A DNA stretch of 64,000 nt from Paenibacillus sp. JNUCC-31 (GTDB lineage: Bacteria > Bacillota > Bacilli > Paenibacillales > Paenibacillaceae). Made by a program: the position numbers and the translations under genes. Shown here in pieces: positions 35,362 through 43,779 of the stretch. The notes beneath the pieces are model-generated. The model did no database searches. It was not told the origin of the DNA and saw only the letters and a list, made by a program, of their open reading frames with translations. Numbering within the stretch: the stretch's first letter is position 1; the number at the start of each line of letters is the position of its first letter. The DNA is taken from contig NZ_CP062165.1 in NCBI RefSeq assembly GCF_014844075.1, positions 1,426,001-1,490,000 on the forward strand. The letters run 5' to 3'.

Positions 35362-36414
35362 TTATTTCCCGAACACAAGTGTGGTGTTAGACGAACCTGC
35401 ATACTTGGTGACAAATTCGCGTGCGTAACTGGCTGTTTGAACTTCATAGCTGTAGTTGGAGCTTGGCCTCCAGTTCGTTTTCGGAGAAGACGGGCTGCTC
35501 AGCGCAGGCGTACTGCCTGTATCCGTAAATTCCCCTTTACCTTTATCGTCCAGAATTCCGCCTTTTTCAGCGCCAGCACCGAAATAGTTATTTTCAGAAT
35601 AAATGCGTGCCTTTTCACCAATCGTAATGGCCTGGTTAAAATTGTTGGCGTAATTGTTTTTAATATGGAAATAACCGTATCTCATAAGACCAGGACCACG
35701 TACATACAGATTTTCAAAGTAGTTATTCGCCATGGTTACATGAGGTACACCATTATAGCTGCTGTTGCCATCATTCGGATATCCGAGAATAATTCCGTAT
35801 TTGTGATTTGCAAATTTGGAATTGCTGATTGTAATATAATCTGCCCGATCCCCGATGTACAGGAGCTTGTCCAGATCACTGCCGCTGGAGCTATAGCTGT
35901 GGCCGGAGAACGTCACGTGATCGATCCAGTAGTTGGTACCTGAAGTAATATACATTTGAATATCGTCGTTGGCGTTAATATTGGAAGCGTGTTCAAAAGT
36001 TAGATTCTGAAAAATAACATTGCTTGAGCTGGATGTGGATCTGAAATGAATGTTCGTCAGTGTATGTTTACCAAAGGAACCTACGAGCGTTTTGTTCGAT
36101 CCGAATTCGACCTTTTGCAGCGTAGAGGAAGAAATATTTTGTTCAATGACCAGTATTTTAGCCGTAGTGCCTGCCATATGTGTTCTCAGATCATTCAGAT
36201 TGCTGATGTAGATGACCTGACCGTTCTTCCCACCTGTCGTGGCTGATTTGGAAGCACCACTCTCATTTTTGGCGTTACCGGCAAACCCCGTTAAACCATT
36301 CGTGCCTGTATTGGGATAACTGGCCGCACCATATGTAGCTGGCGCAGTAGAGACCGTAGAGACTGTCAACAATAACAGGGTTACAGCGAGTAGAAGAATC
36401 GAAAATTTCTTCAA
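35362..36414 (-). CDS. Secreted pectate lyase (PL1-type)
   Basis: A 350-residue extracellular enzyme that cleaves polygalacturonate by beta-elimination. A signal peptide spans residues 1-30. The parallel beta-helix shows the PL1 hallmarks [45 protein letters not shown] (WIDH), [20 protein letters not shown] and [30 protein letters not shown], where the Arg of the RGPGLMRYG region is the likely catalytic base. Ca2+ ligands are probably in the DLDK region. The start is TTG 36414 after AAGGATGG. It indicates growth on plant cell walls. It is alone on its transcript. Confidence 0.88.
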   Translation of the reverse strand: MKKFSILLLAVTLLLLTVSTVSTAPATYGAASYPNTGTNGLTGFAGNAKNESGASKSATTGGKNGQVIYISNLNDLRTHMAGTTAKILVIEQNISSSTLQKVEFGSNKTLVGSFGKHTLTNIHFRSTSSSSNVIFQNLTFEHASNINANDDIQMYITSGTNYWIDHVTFSGHSYSSSGSDLDKLLYIGDRADYITISNSKFANHKYGIILGYPNDGNSSYNGVPHVTMANNYFENLYVRGPGLMRYGYFHIKNNYANNFNQAITIGEKARIYSENNYFGAGAEKGGILDDKGKGEFTDTGSTPALSSPSSPKTNWRPSSNYSYEVQTASYAREFVTKYAGSSNTTLVFGK

Positions 36415-36563
36415 ATTTTCACCATCCTTTATAATTTTTTCCTGAAATACAAGTAGATTATATCGTGTAACATCGGATGTGACAATACAAAAATTGCAAT
36501 TTAACTGTTATTCTTATTTTTTTGCAACAGCAGTCCCCGTAAAAGAAAAATGAAAAGACGACC

Positions 36564-36592
36564 CAAAGTCATCCGCTAAAACCATGACTTTG
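36564..36592 (-). terminator. Hairpin after anti-sigma gene
   Basis: CAAAGTCAT pairs perfectly with ATGACTTTG across an 11-base loop, 20 bases after the anti-sigma stop. There is no good T-run on the minus strand, so termination may be weak. Confidence 0.4.
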
Positions 36593-36612
36593 TATCGCCC
36601 TTCCTCTGAAAC

Positions 36613-37752
36613 CTATTTGATTTTCAGTTCCAGCATATGTTTCTCGGCTTCCTGCAAATCATCGTAAACTTTGCCCGGTTCACCGTGAAGTTTTAATACG
36701 AGGGATTGTGGGTCATCCAGCAGATTACTACTGAAGGAATAGGTCATCCCATCTTCCGTCCCATTACCTGACACTCTGGACAACTTGGTCTTCTGCCCAT
36801 CCTTGGTGGTGGATATAATCTCGGTGGGGCTCACCATATCACTGATCGATATTTTGGTTTTATAATCCATTTTTTGACCAGGTTCATAGATAAACCTTAC
36901 CCTTGTCACAAGCGGCGACACCTCTGCTTCAGATAACATCACCTTATGACCCCCAATCGTAAATAACTGATTAAGTTTGATCTTCTCTGTCTTGGATACC
37001 GAAAATTTAGGATCCAGATCGAAGCTCACTTCCATCGGTTTCGAAAATTGGTATTTGGTATCTTTTTTAACCTTATTCGTGTCAGCCAACAGATCAGGGA
37101 CTACAGATGAAATGCGAAAATCGAACCTCACTTGTTCAGGAAGTGGTGTATCACCATCCATTTCAACGGTGCTGCGTCCGTAAAGTGTATACTTTCCATT
37201 TGGGGTGTACAGGCTGCTTATACCGCTATAGCCAAGCGATTGGTTCGTCATGCCATTGACCATACTCGTTTTGGGAACTGAATATATTTCCTGGGAAGCA
37301 TCCGTCTGGGCTGTGTACAATACGATCATCTTGTTTTCATCCGCCATCACTGCATTGACGGTTAACTGATATATTCCTGACTTCACAGAACGATTCACGA
37401 GCTGCACATAACCATTGTTAATTGCGGATGCAATCGTGTTGCCGTCTACATCTTTTCCAGCCAACTCCCGAAAAGGTTCAAGATCTCCCCAATTCTGTAC
37501 AGGCGGGCTGTACATTGCCTGTTGTAGTGTAGAACCAAGTGGACCCATTAGCAGCCAACCGGCTGCCAGAGCTGTTACGAGCACTGCAGTAATCCACTTT
37601 AATTGCACATGACCTGTCATTCGCCGAGTTCTTGCCTTTGCCAGACCTCGCTGAATGGCAAACGCCGTGTCTGCCGGATTCAATTGCTGTCTCTCCAGCT
37701 TAGCCTGGGAAGCATCTGCGAAAAGTGCCTGTTCCTCCGGACTAGTTGTCAT
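36613..37752 (-). CDS. Membrane anti-sigma factor with DUF4179 domain
   Basis: The 379-residue partner of the upstream ECF sigma factor. Residues 1-50 are cytoplasmic and would bind the sigma factor; one membrane helix lies at about 52-70 (WITAVLVTALAAGWLLMG). The rest is extracellular: a DUF4179 domain (about 90-225: FRELAGKDVDGNTIASAINNGYVQLV, GIYQLTVNAVMADENKMIVLYT) and a DUF5643-like beta domain up to the end. The external part should sense an envelope signal. The ATG overlaps the sigma gene by 11 bases, so the two are made together. Confidence 0.88.
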   Translation of the reverse strand: MTTSPEEQALFADASQAKLERQQLNPADTAFAIQRGLAKARTRRMTGHVQLKWITAVLVTALAAGWLLMGPLGSTLQQAMYSPPVQNWGDLEPFRELAGKDVDGNTIASAINNGYVQLVNRSVKSGIYQLTVNAVMADENKMIVLYTAQTDASQEIYSVPKTSMVNGMTNQSLGYSGISSLYTPNGKYTLYGRSTVEMDGDTPLPEQVRFDFRISSVVPDLLADTNKVKKDTKYQFSKPMEVSFDLDPKFSVSKTEKIKLNQLFTIGGHKVMLSEAEVSPLVTRVRFIYEPGQKMDYKTKISISDMVSPTEIISTTKDGQKTKLSRVSGNGTEDGMTYSFSSNLLDDPQSLVLKLHGEPGKVYDDLQEAEKHMLELKIK

Positions 37753-38290
37753 GCCAATCCCCCCTGTTCTTCATCTGTTTCCGTAACAGTTCCAACCCTT
37801 TATGCTGCCAGGTCTTGATGGTGCCCTCCGGTTTGCCGAGAATGGAGGCAATCTCAATCGACGTCATGTCATTATAGTATTTCAGCAGTAATACATGGCG
37901 GTATTTCGGTTTGATTTTCTCAAGCATGGACCACATCGCAAGTCTGTTGTCGTTAAATCTGACAATTGCAGACTCGGCTATCTCCTCCTCCAACCCTTCA
38001 TTGGGCAGTAGCGTGGACCGTTTGCGACGTCTTTGTTCATCAATGCACACGTAGATCAGAATACGAATAATCCACGATTTGAACGCCTTCTCATTTTTCA
38101 GAGAGCGACGCTTGATCCAGGCCCGGCATGTCATCTCCTGCACGGCTTCGAGCGCATCGTGACGATTACGCAGGTAACTGTAGGCAATGGAGATCAGCGT
38201 GTCCTGATGCTCCATGATGGATTGGACAAATGCCGTCTCGTCTTCGCTCTGTACAAACATCATCTTTTTCATCTCGGCTTTGGTTTCCAC
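37742..38290 (-). CDS. ECF RNA polymerase sigma factor
   Basis: A 182-residue sigma-70 family factor with only regions 2 and 4. Region 2: DTLISIAYSYLRNRHDALEAVQEM and FKSWIIRILIYVCIDEQRRRKR. Region 4: IKPKYRHVLLLKYYNDMTSIEIASILGKPEGTIKTW. It is closest in outline to SigV/SigM-like factors. GTG 38290 is the probable start, since GGAGGGG precedes it by seven bases; upstream in-frame ATG codons lack a site. An ECF-type promoter at 38327-38353 suggests autoregulation. The anti-sigma gene overlaps its 3' end. Confidence 0.93.
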   Translation of the reverse strand: METKAEMKKMMFVQSEDETAFVQSIMEHQDTLISIAYSYLRNRHDALEAVQEMTCRAWIKRRSLKNEKAFKSWIIRILIYVCIDEQRRRKRSTLLPNEGLEEEIAESAIVRFNDNRLAMWSMLEKIKPKYRHVLLLKYYNDMTSIEIASILGKPEGTIKTWQHKGLELLRKQMKNRGDWHDN

Positions 38291-38326
38291 CCCGCAATCC
38301 CCTCCTTCTCTCTCTTTCTGTGGTTT

Positions 38327-38353
38327 AAGACGGATGAACAAGCCAAACCGTTT
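38327..38353 (-). promoter_or_regulatory. Putative ECF sigma promoter (autoregulation)
   Basis: On the minus strand AAAAAC, 17 bases, CGTCTT. The AAC/CGTC pair is the pattern of Bacillus SigM/SigV/SigW-type promoters. It lies 37 bases before the sigma gene start. Confidence 0.5.
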
Positions 38354-38375
38354 TTTATTTATTTTCCATCACAAA

Positions 38376-38411
38376 AAAAGCCCCGCCTAATCCTGAGGAG
38401 GAAGCTCTTGT
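38376..38411 (-). terminator. Terminator after small hypothetical gene
   Basis: On the minus strand AGCTTCCTCC pairs (with G-U pairs) with GGCGGGGCT and is followed by TTTTTTT. It separates the 38432 gene from the sigma operon. Confidence 0.55.
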
Positions 38412-38431
38412 ATTGATTTTCACATCATTAT

Positions 38432-38758
38432 TTAAAGTTCAAACCATTCCAGCTCAGTGTCATCCTGATTCGTCGCTGCTCCCATCTGTCTCAGCCAGAT
38501 TGCCGCGAATTCACCTCCTGCATGAAACAGACAATAGATGTATAACTCTCCCTCCACAATCTCATCCATTCCCGCTGCCACTTCAATCGAGACTTGTAGA
38601 ACTTCAGGCCAGGACGAACCCTCCTGAAGCAACGCAAACCCGTCTTCATAATGCTCCAGTTTATACAAGTCGGAGAAGGTTAAGGAGTCCGCCAGTCGCT
38701 TCATAACCCCTGGTAAAATGACAGGATTTGTTGTTCTGATGCCATATTCCCAGCCCAC
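38432..38758 (-). CDS. Hypothetical small acidic protein
   Basis: A 108-residue soluble protein that I do not recognise. It starts GWEYGIRTTNPVILPGVMKRLAD and contains a long beta-rich segment (WPEVLQVSIEVAAGMD, LYIYCLFHAGGEFAAIWLRQM), ending in acidic residues. Length and composition recall small immunity-type proteins. The start is GTG 38758, six bases after AAGGAGG. It is the last of three genes (39533, 38794, 38432) on the same strand with gaps of 35-112 bases; the neighbours are SUKH-like, so a common role is possible but unproven. Confidence 0.65.
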   Translation of the reverse strand: MGWEYGIRTTNPVILPGVMKRLADSLTFSDLYKLEHYEDGFALLQEGSSWPEVLQVSIEVAAGMDEIVEGELYIYCLFHAGGEFAAIWLRQMGAATNQDDTELEWFEL

Positions 38759-38793
38759 ATGGTACCTCCTTCATCCTAAAGGTTAGCGAAGAA

Positions 38794-39420
38794 TTACTGC
38801 TCTTGCTCAATCAACTCATTGATCGAGCGGTCCAGCCATAATTCATACCAATCCAGAAAACCCAGCCGCTCCGGGTTGCCCATATAATGATCGGGATAAA
38901 TTCCATTACTGTTCGCCCGATCATCGGTCCAAATCTCTCCATAGGAAGATCCCTTCACGATCAGATTGAGTGACACACCACAGCCAAAATCACTGATTCG
39001 CAGCATCCCTGCCGACCATTTCGGATCATAATAGTCATGTTCAAGCGCTGCCCACTCGTCCTCTTCCTTACTGTCATCGTACCAGTCCACATCCCAATTC
39101 CAGGATTCCACATGTGGGAACGGCTCGGAAATGGCATTCAACTCATCCTCATAATCCATCACCAGATACACGCCGTTCTCAGGTTTTTCCAACCCATAAT
39201 AAGGACCTGTTCCGCCACTTCCAATTACAAGCAAAAAAGCTTGATACGCTTCAGGCAGTTCTATCTTCCATTCCCGTTCAAATGCCTTAATTTTGTCCAG
39301 TGTCCATACCGGGGCCATTTCATATTGATGATTTTCCGCCCCAAACAGATTCCGCTCCGGGTCCATAATTTTGATTTTCTCCAATTTTTGCCGTATGCGT
39401 TCCAGTTGGGATTTATACAT
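38794..39420 (-). CDS. SMI1/KNR4 (SUKH) family protein
   Basis: A 208-residue protein with clear SUKH features: LDKIKAFEREWKIELPEAYQAFLLVIGSGGTGPYYGL (residues about 41-77), MLRISDFGCGVSLNLIVKGSSYGEIWTDDRANSNGIYP (about 138-175), and the final helix FLDWYELWLDRSINELI. SUKH proteins bind and neutralise toxins in many contact-dependent systems, and in fungi regulate cell-wall synthesis. No toxin gene lies nearby. The ATG has GGAGGCATGCGG upstream. Middle gene of a three-gene row. Confidence 0.88.
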   Translation of the reverse strand: MYKSQLERIRQKLEKIKIMDPERNLFGAENHQYEMAPVWTLDKIKAFEREWKIELPEAYQAFLLVIGSGGTGPYYGLEKPENGVYLVMDYEDELNAISEPFPHVESWNWDVDWYDDSKEEDEWAALEHDYYDPKWSAGMLRISDFGCGVSLNLIVKGSSYGEIWTDDRANSNGIYPDHYMGNPERLGFLDWYELWLDRSINELIEQEQ

Positions 39421-39532
39421 ATCCGCATGCCTCCTTCAATCTGCTCCTAAAAGGGACCATGTCCCGCCCTCGGTGACCTGTCTCTATTTCATAATTCGCA
39501 AATGAATCTTGTTCACTCGCGTACCTATAGCG

Positions 39533-39982
39533 TTAGATTCGAATCAAGTCACTCAAACGATTCTCACTTTGCAGACTGGGCTTGATGGCAATCGAAATTT
39601 GATTATCCTCCTTCGTTACCCTGCACGCATAATTTCCGGGTTCCAGCTGGAGCAGCTTACCCCCGCACGACTCATCGGGCTCCAGCTCGCCTCCAGTGAC
39701 ATCCTCCGCAGCTCCCAGATACACATGACCGGAAGGAACCCGGATATAGTATACCTCTGCCGTCCCCACTTCCTTAACCGAATCATCCAGACTCCATTGC
39801 ACCTCATACTGTCCATCTTCACCCAGGTTCAGAAACAAAACGTTACCTGCATTTACCTCAGTCAGTTCATCCTCTGCAATAGACCACCAGTCTGGTGTGT
39901 CTTCCATCCGATGCTTAAGCGCCGCCAGATCATACAGGCACAATGCTGCCGTATCCGTAAAGACTTCAAATTTCCCGTTCAT
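39533..39982 (-). CDS. Hypothetical protein, possible DUF6386-like
   Basis: A 149-residue soluble protein. The N-terminus FEVFTDTAALCLYDLAALKHRMEDTPDWWSI is followed by a beta-rich core (NVLFLNLGEDGQYEVQWSL, EVYYIRVPSGHVYLGAAED, NYACRVTKEDNQISIAIKP). This fits my memory of DUF6386 proteins but I cannot confirm it. No signal peptide. The ATG has GGAAGGGGAG upstream. It is the first gene of a row with a SUKH protein and a small acidic protein; the 112-base gap to the next gene leaves the operon uncertain. Confidence 0.6.
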   Translation of the reverse strand: MNGKFEVFTDTAALCLYDLAALKHRMEDTPDWWSIAEDELTEVNAGNVLFLNLGEDGQYEVQWSLDDSVKEVGTAEVYYIRVPSGHVYLGAAEDVTGGELEPDESCGGKLLQLEPGNYACRVTKEDNQISIAIKPSLQSENRLSDLIRI

Positions 39983-40235
39983 TCTACGTCTCCCCTTCCT
40001 TATTTAAAATAATATCCGCCCTCTTCCCCTCTGATCCGCATGAGATAATCAGAACCCTATCCAACCATTATATCAAGCCCGGCAAACGGGTTAAAGGAAC
40101 ACAAGAGCTATCTCAGTTCATGTTGTATATGAGGTTAATAGAAGCTGTTTGCAAACAAGAGCTCACCTCTTCATTTTAATAGCAAAATGGACGATATAAT
40201 CATAACTGACTTTTTTTGATTTTGTGGAGGAAACT

Positions 40236-40613
40236 ATGTCAATCAACCTTAGAAGAGAACCTTTCCGCTATACTTTAAAAGAACCCATAACGTTTGAAAT
40301 CTTCATACTCAGCATTAACGGAGTATCTGCACCATCCAAACCCATTCAGGCGGAATTATGCGATATCAGCCGATCCGGCTGCCAGCTTTCGTTTCCGTTA
40401 AACCTGCATGTCGAGTCCAATGAAATTCGGATCGGCATGAATTTGCTGCTTTTTGAAGACCCCTTATATTTGGAAGGGACATTGCGCTGGGGCAAAGAAG
40501 AGAATAACCAATGGCATTACGGTGTACAGCTTGAGATTCCGGAAGGTAATCACGAGCGTTTATCCAGAGAGATGAGAATGCTTGCGGGACAGGGCAGAAT
40601 TATGGTGAAGTAA
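40236..40613 (+). CDS. PilZ-domain c-di-GMP receptor
   Basis: A 125-residue protein that is essentially one PilZ domain. The c-di-GMP binding elements are RREPFRY (RxxxR-type, residues 5-11) and DISRSGCQL (D/NxSxxG, about 44-52). The remaining beta strands (MNLLLFEDPLYLEGTLRW, HYGVQLEIPEG) complete the barrel. It could be the effector for the c-di-GMP made by the GGDEF protein in this window, or any other cyclase. The start ATG 40236 has GGAGG upstream. Monocistronic. Confidence 0.85.
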   Translation: MSINLRREPFRYTLKEPITFEIFILSINGVSAPSKPIQAELCDISRSGCQLSFPLNLHVESNEIRIGMNLLLFEDPLYLEGTLRWGKEENNQWHYGVQLEIPEGNHERLSREMRMLAGQGRIMVK

Positions 40614-40631
40614 ACTTGGGCAAAACCTAAA

Positions 40632-40656
40632 AAACAGCCCAAAATATGGACTGTTT
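40632..40656 (-). terminator. Terminator of the ankyrin/permease operon
   Basis: AAACAG-C-CCA pairs with TGG-A-CTGTTT; on the minus strand it is followed by TTTTTTAGG. It lies 15 bases after the permease stop. Confidence 0.75.
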
Positions 40657-40670
40657 CAATAAATCAACGT

Positions 40671-42017
40671 TTAGGCAGCTTTGCTGGCCGGAGCTGTATG
40701 CTCCATTTTGGACCAGTTCACCGTGGTTTCAAGCAAAAGTGACACCACGACCCCGATGACGAGTCCATTGCTAATGATCGGTATAAGATACATAGGCAAG
40801 GACTGAAAGGCTTCAGCAGGGATGTTCATTACAGCAACACCTGTGAGAACAGGCAATGCTACACGATAAATGGTTTTGGAGTTAAAGGTTGTTCCCTCAA
40901 GTGTTCTTAACGCCGTCCCGAACATTTGCAGATAGGCTACAAATAGCACCGCACTGCCTACACTGGGAGGGATTTGTGCAAAGAAGGCCGTCACTGGGGG
41001 TGTAAGACCCAAAACACATAACATACCCGCTCCCACGACAAACGCAGCACGACGCAGAATACGAGTGCTCTCCAGGAATCCAATGGAAGAAGCAAACAGA
41101 CCAAATGGCAGTACACCTGCACACGCGGATAACATGGAGAACAATCCAGTCAGCATATACGAACGTTTATATTGTTGATCTGACGTCCGCACCCCGTATA
41201 TTTTTTCTACTGAACTTAGCGTTGTGATCGAGTTGGTCATATTGACGAGCCCGACGAAGAAAGCGGTAATTACAATCCCCGGCTCCCACGCAGGTTTCCC
41301 CCAAGGAAATAGAGAAATCGAGCTTCCTCCAGCATGACTTGATAACCCGGCATGCTGACCAGGGAACACAAGACTGTAGGCAATCCATCCCGTCACGATG
41401 CCAATCAGGATGGAATAGTTACCGAGCTTGCCTCTTCCCTTAAGCTGAATCAAAGCGACGAGAAACGCAATAGCAACGGACAAAGCCGCTACAGGCAGGT
41501 TGAATGAGCCAAACTCGGTGTATCCAATCATGCCTTTAAAAAAATTCATGGTCAACTGGATCGTCATCAGAAACAACATCGCACTCTTGACCATGGGTGT
41601 GAACAGCTGCTGAAGCACATGCGCCGCTCCCAGCCCGCCAAGGATCATCATCGTTAGGCCGGCTAACAGAAAACCCGCAGCCAGTCCTCCCCCAATACGC
41701 TCCAGACTCATCCCTGCCGAGGATGCCGAGACTGTTAAGCTTAGTGTCAGTCCCCACCATAACCCTGAAGGACCATCCATGACTGCATAACGATGCCCGA
41801 ATATTGCCTGTAATATGCACACGACTCCAGTAAGTAAAAAAGCATGCTGCATGGATGCAGCGATGGCATCCGGTGATAGATGAAAGTTATGCCCAATCGA
41901 TAACGGAACTACTACGGTGTTGGTAAACAAAAAGAAGAACCACTGAATGCCTGCCAGTGCAAGCGATGATACTCCCTTTATATGGTTTTGCAGCGTTTTC
42001 TCTTGATGTCTGTTCAT
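40671..42017 (-). CDS. Nucleobase:cation symporter (NCS2 type, xanthine/uracil permease family)
   Basis: A 448-residue membrane protein with about 12-14 hydrophobic segments. It fits the NCS2 family by LALAGIQWFFFLFTNTVVVPLSIG in helix 1, QAIFGHRYAVMDGPSGLWWG, and the helix 10 region ITAFFVGLVNMTNSITTLSSVEKIYG. The proton-coupled uptake of purines (xanthine, guanine or hypoxanthine) is likely, but specificity cannot be assigned. Its ATG overlaps the ankyrin stop in an ATGA (42014-42017), so translation is coupled. A LysR gene lies on the other side of the operon and may regulate it. Confidence 0.85.
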   Translation of the reverse strand: MNRHQEKTLQNHIKGVSSLALAGIQWFFFLFTNTVVVPLSIGHNFHLSPDAIAASMQHAFLLTGVVCILQAIFGHRYAVMDGPSGLWWGLTLSLTVSASSAGMSLERIGGGLAAGFLLAGLTMMILGGLGAAHVLQQLFTPMVKSAMLFLMTIQLTMNFFKGMIGYTEFGSFNLPVAALSVAIAFLVALIQLKGRGKLGNYSILIGIVTGWIAYSLVFPGQHAGLSSHAGGSSISLFPWGKPAWEPGIVITAFFVGLVNMTNSITTLSSVEKIYGVRTSDQQYKRSYMLTGLFSMLSACAGVLPFGLFASSIGFLESTRILRRAAFVVGAGMLCVLGLTPPVTAFFAQIPPSVGSAVLFVAYLQMFGTALRTLEGTTFNSKTIYRVALPVLTGVAVMNIPAEAFQSLPMYLIPIISNGLVIGVVVSLLLETTVNWSKMEHTAPASKAA

Positions 42018-42640
42018 GATTGAGTTAACATTCGCTCCATTTCTATATAATGATGCCTGCGAGCATGTTCAAGTGCGGTAACCCCTTCCCGGTCAGCGAT
42101 GAACGGATCGGCGCCATGCTGCAAAAGTAACGCAACGATCTGCTGGTGGCGAGAGCCGCCATCTCCCAGAATGACCGCTTCCAGTAGGGCGGTCCATTCC
42201 AGATTGTTGATATGATTCACATCCACATCGGTGGAGGTCAGGAGGATTTCCACAATATCAACATGACCTCGATCTGAAGCAGGGATCAGTGCTGTACCTC
42301 CAAACCGATTCGTAAGCCTGGTATTCGCCCCAGCTTTGACCGCCAGTTCAACCACTTCACATAACCCTTCCGCACTCGCGTACAATAGTGGATTATCCAG
42401 TCGTTGATCCCTAATATTGATATCCGCCCCGGCGTTAATAAGCATACCGACCGTCTCTATCTTGTTGCCGTGCACCGCAGCCATCAGAGGCGTCCGTCCA
42501 AGCGCATCCCGAGCATTCAATCCGGTTCCCCGTGTGATAAACCGAAGTACATCATCGGTATGTCCAGCTTCAGCAGCCGCATGTATCGTTTTAAACACGA
42601 AGCCCTCACCCTCCAATTCAAGCTCACCCTCATGGCTCAT
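42014..42640 (-). CDS. Ankyrin-repeat protein coupled to permease
   Basis: A 208-residue cytoplasmic protein made of about six ankyrin repeats (RTPLMAAVHGNKIETVGMLINAGADINI, GTALIPASDRGHVDIVEILL, WTALLEAVILGDGG). Ankyrin repeats bind proteins. It is closely related over its length to the lipoprotein at 54596-55300 of this window (shared GGTALIPAS, WTALLEA). The stop codon overlaps the permease start by four bases; a role in assembly or control of the permease is an inference. The ATG stands before the divergent LysR promoter region. Confidence 0.85.
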   Translation of the reverse strand: MSHEGELELEGEGFVFKTIHAAAEAGHTDDVLRFITRGTGLNARDALGRTPLMAAVHGNKIETVGMLINAGADINIRDQRLDNPLLYASAEGLCEVVELAVKAGANTRLTNRFGGTALIPASDRGHVDIVEILLTSTDVDVNHINNLEWTALLEAVILGDGGSRHQQIVALLLQHGADPFIADREGVTALEHARRHHYIEMERMLTQS

Positions 42641-42744
42641 GTTCTATATGTCATAATCACAAACTGTTGTATTAAGTGTTTAAACCTAATGTATGTTAAC
42701 ATGGGATGAGAGTATATTCAAAATACATGTTTTGTTGGTTTCCC

Positions 42745-42759
42745 ATATGATAAACATAT
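42745..42759. promoter_or_regulatory. Putative LysR-type operator
   Basis: ATATG-ATAAA-CATAT is a 15-base dyad with the T-N11-A pattern. It sits 25 bases before the LysR start; a second palindrome ATGTTAACAT is near 42695. Either may be bound by the LysR protein to control the divergent ankyrin/permease operon. Confidence 0.4.
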
Positions 42760-42783
42760 ACATTGCAGCAAAGGAGAACATTC

Positions 42784-43677
42784 TTGGATATTAAACAATG
42801 TCGTTATTTCATTGCCATTGCCGAGGAGCGACAGATCACAGCTGCTGCTCGAAGGTTGCATATGGCTCAGCCTCCTTTAAGCCAGCAGCTCAAGCTGATG
42901 GAAGAAGAGCTCGGCGTGATTTTGTTTGAACGCAAAGGGCGCAGTATGGAGCTGACGCAGGCGGGTCGAAGCTTCTATGATTATGCGGTTACGATGACCA
43001 AATATATGGAAGAGGCTGTTATGGAGATGCAGAGTTTTCGCTATGGTATTCGGGGCAAGTTGTCGCTTGGGATTAATACCATTTCAGATCGTCTGATCCC
43101 GCAAGCACTTCAGCAGTTTCGGATGACTCATCCCCAGGTTACCTATAAAATTCAACAAAATGAATCCTCCCAGCTCTGTCAGCTCTTGAGTGAAGGCAAA
43201 ATTGAACTGGCCTGTGTACGAATGCCCGTCAAGACAGAACAATATGAGGTGTTACATCTTCCGCAGGAAGCTCTCTTTTACATTTCTTCCACACCGCTGG
43301 AGGCAGCGGATGAGACCGGGACTTATTTTGAAACGCTGGCCAACATCCCTCTCTTGCTGCCCAGTACCGAAGGGCTTGGAATGTTCGAACTGATTCTGGA
43401 TAAATTCCGTGAGCATCACGTAAATCCTTCCATTACGGGAGAATGCTCGGATATTAACATGTTGCTAGAGCTTGTCCGTCTCGGCTTCGCGAGTTCCATC
43501 GTGCCCCATACGGTACTGCAGCTATATCACGAGCACCCTTTCCATGTTTACCGTATACAGGATGTACAATCCACCGTAGGATCTGCACTTGTGTGGCATC
43601 GCAATCGCCATCTGTCCAAGCCTGCGCAGCACTTTGTGCAGCTGGTTCAGCAGCTGCTTCCTTCTCGTCAGGTATAA
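42784..43677 (+). CDS. LysR-family transcriptional regulator
   Basis: A 297-residue regulator. HTH: IKQCRYFIAIAEERQITAAARRLHMAQPPLSQQLKLMEEELG (residues 3-44). The effector domain follows, with IRGKLSLGINTISDRLIPQALQQF and GLGMFELIL near residue 200. The start is TTG 42784 after AAAGGAG. It is divergent from the ankyrin-permease operon, which is the likely target. The effector molecule is unknown, perhaps a purine. Confidence 0.92.
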   Translation: MDIKQCRYFIAIAEERQITAAARRLHMAQPPLSQQLKLMEEELGVILFERKGRSMELTQAGRSFYDYAVTMTKYMEEAVMEMQSFRYGIRGKLSLGINTISDRLIPQALQQFRMTHPQVTYKIQQNESSQLCQLLSEGKIELACVRMPVKTEQYEVLHLPQEALFYISSTPLEAADETGTYFETLANIPLLLPSTEGLGMFELILDKFREHHVNPSITGECSDINMLLELVRLGFASSIVPHTVLQLYHEHPFHVYRIQDVQSTVGSALVWHRNRHLSKPAQHFVQLVQQLLPSRQV

Positions 43678-43721
43678 CATCCAGCGGATATCTTCCATGA
43701 AGAATATCGCCCATATATACA

Positions 43722-43771
43722 AAAAAGCAGCAGCCTTGCCGGAATTCCATCCGGAAAGACTGCTGCTTTTT
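43722..43771. terminator. Bidirectional terminator between lysR and bglP
   Basis: AAAAAGCAGCAG-C-CTT-G-CCGG pairs with CCGG-A-AAG-A-CTGCTGCTTTTT. A and T runs on both sides serve the two convergent genes. Confidence 0.9.
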
Positions 43772-43779
43772 GATGTTCG

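Noticed and set aside
35311..35943. 210-codon plus-strand frame opposite pectate lyase
   Set aside because: Shadow; the minus-strand protein has signal peptide and PL1 motifs.
36564..36592. Strong terminator of the anti-sigma gene
   Set aside because: Perfect stem but no T-run on the transcribed strand, so it is listed only as a weak hairpin.
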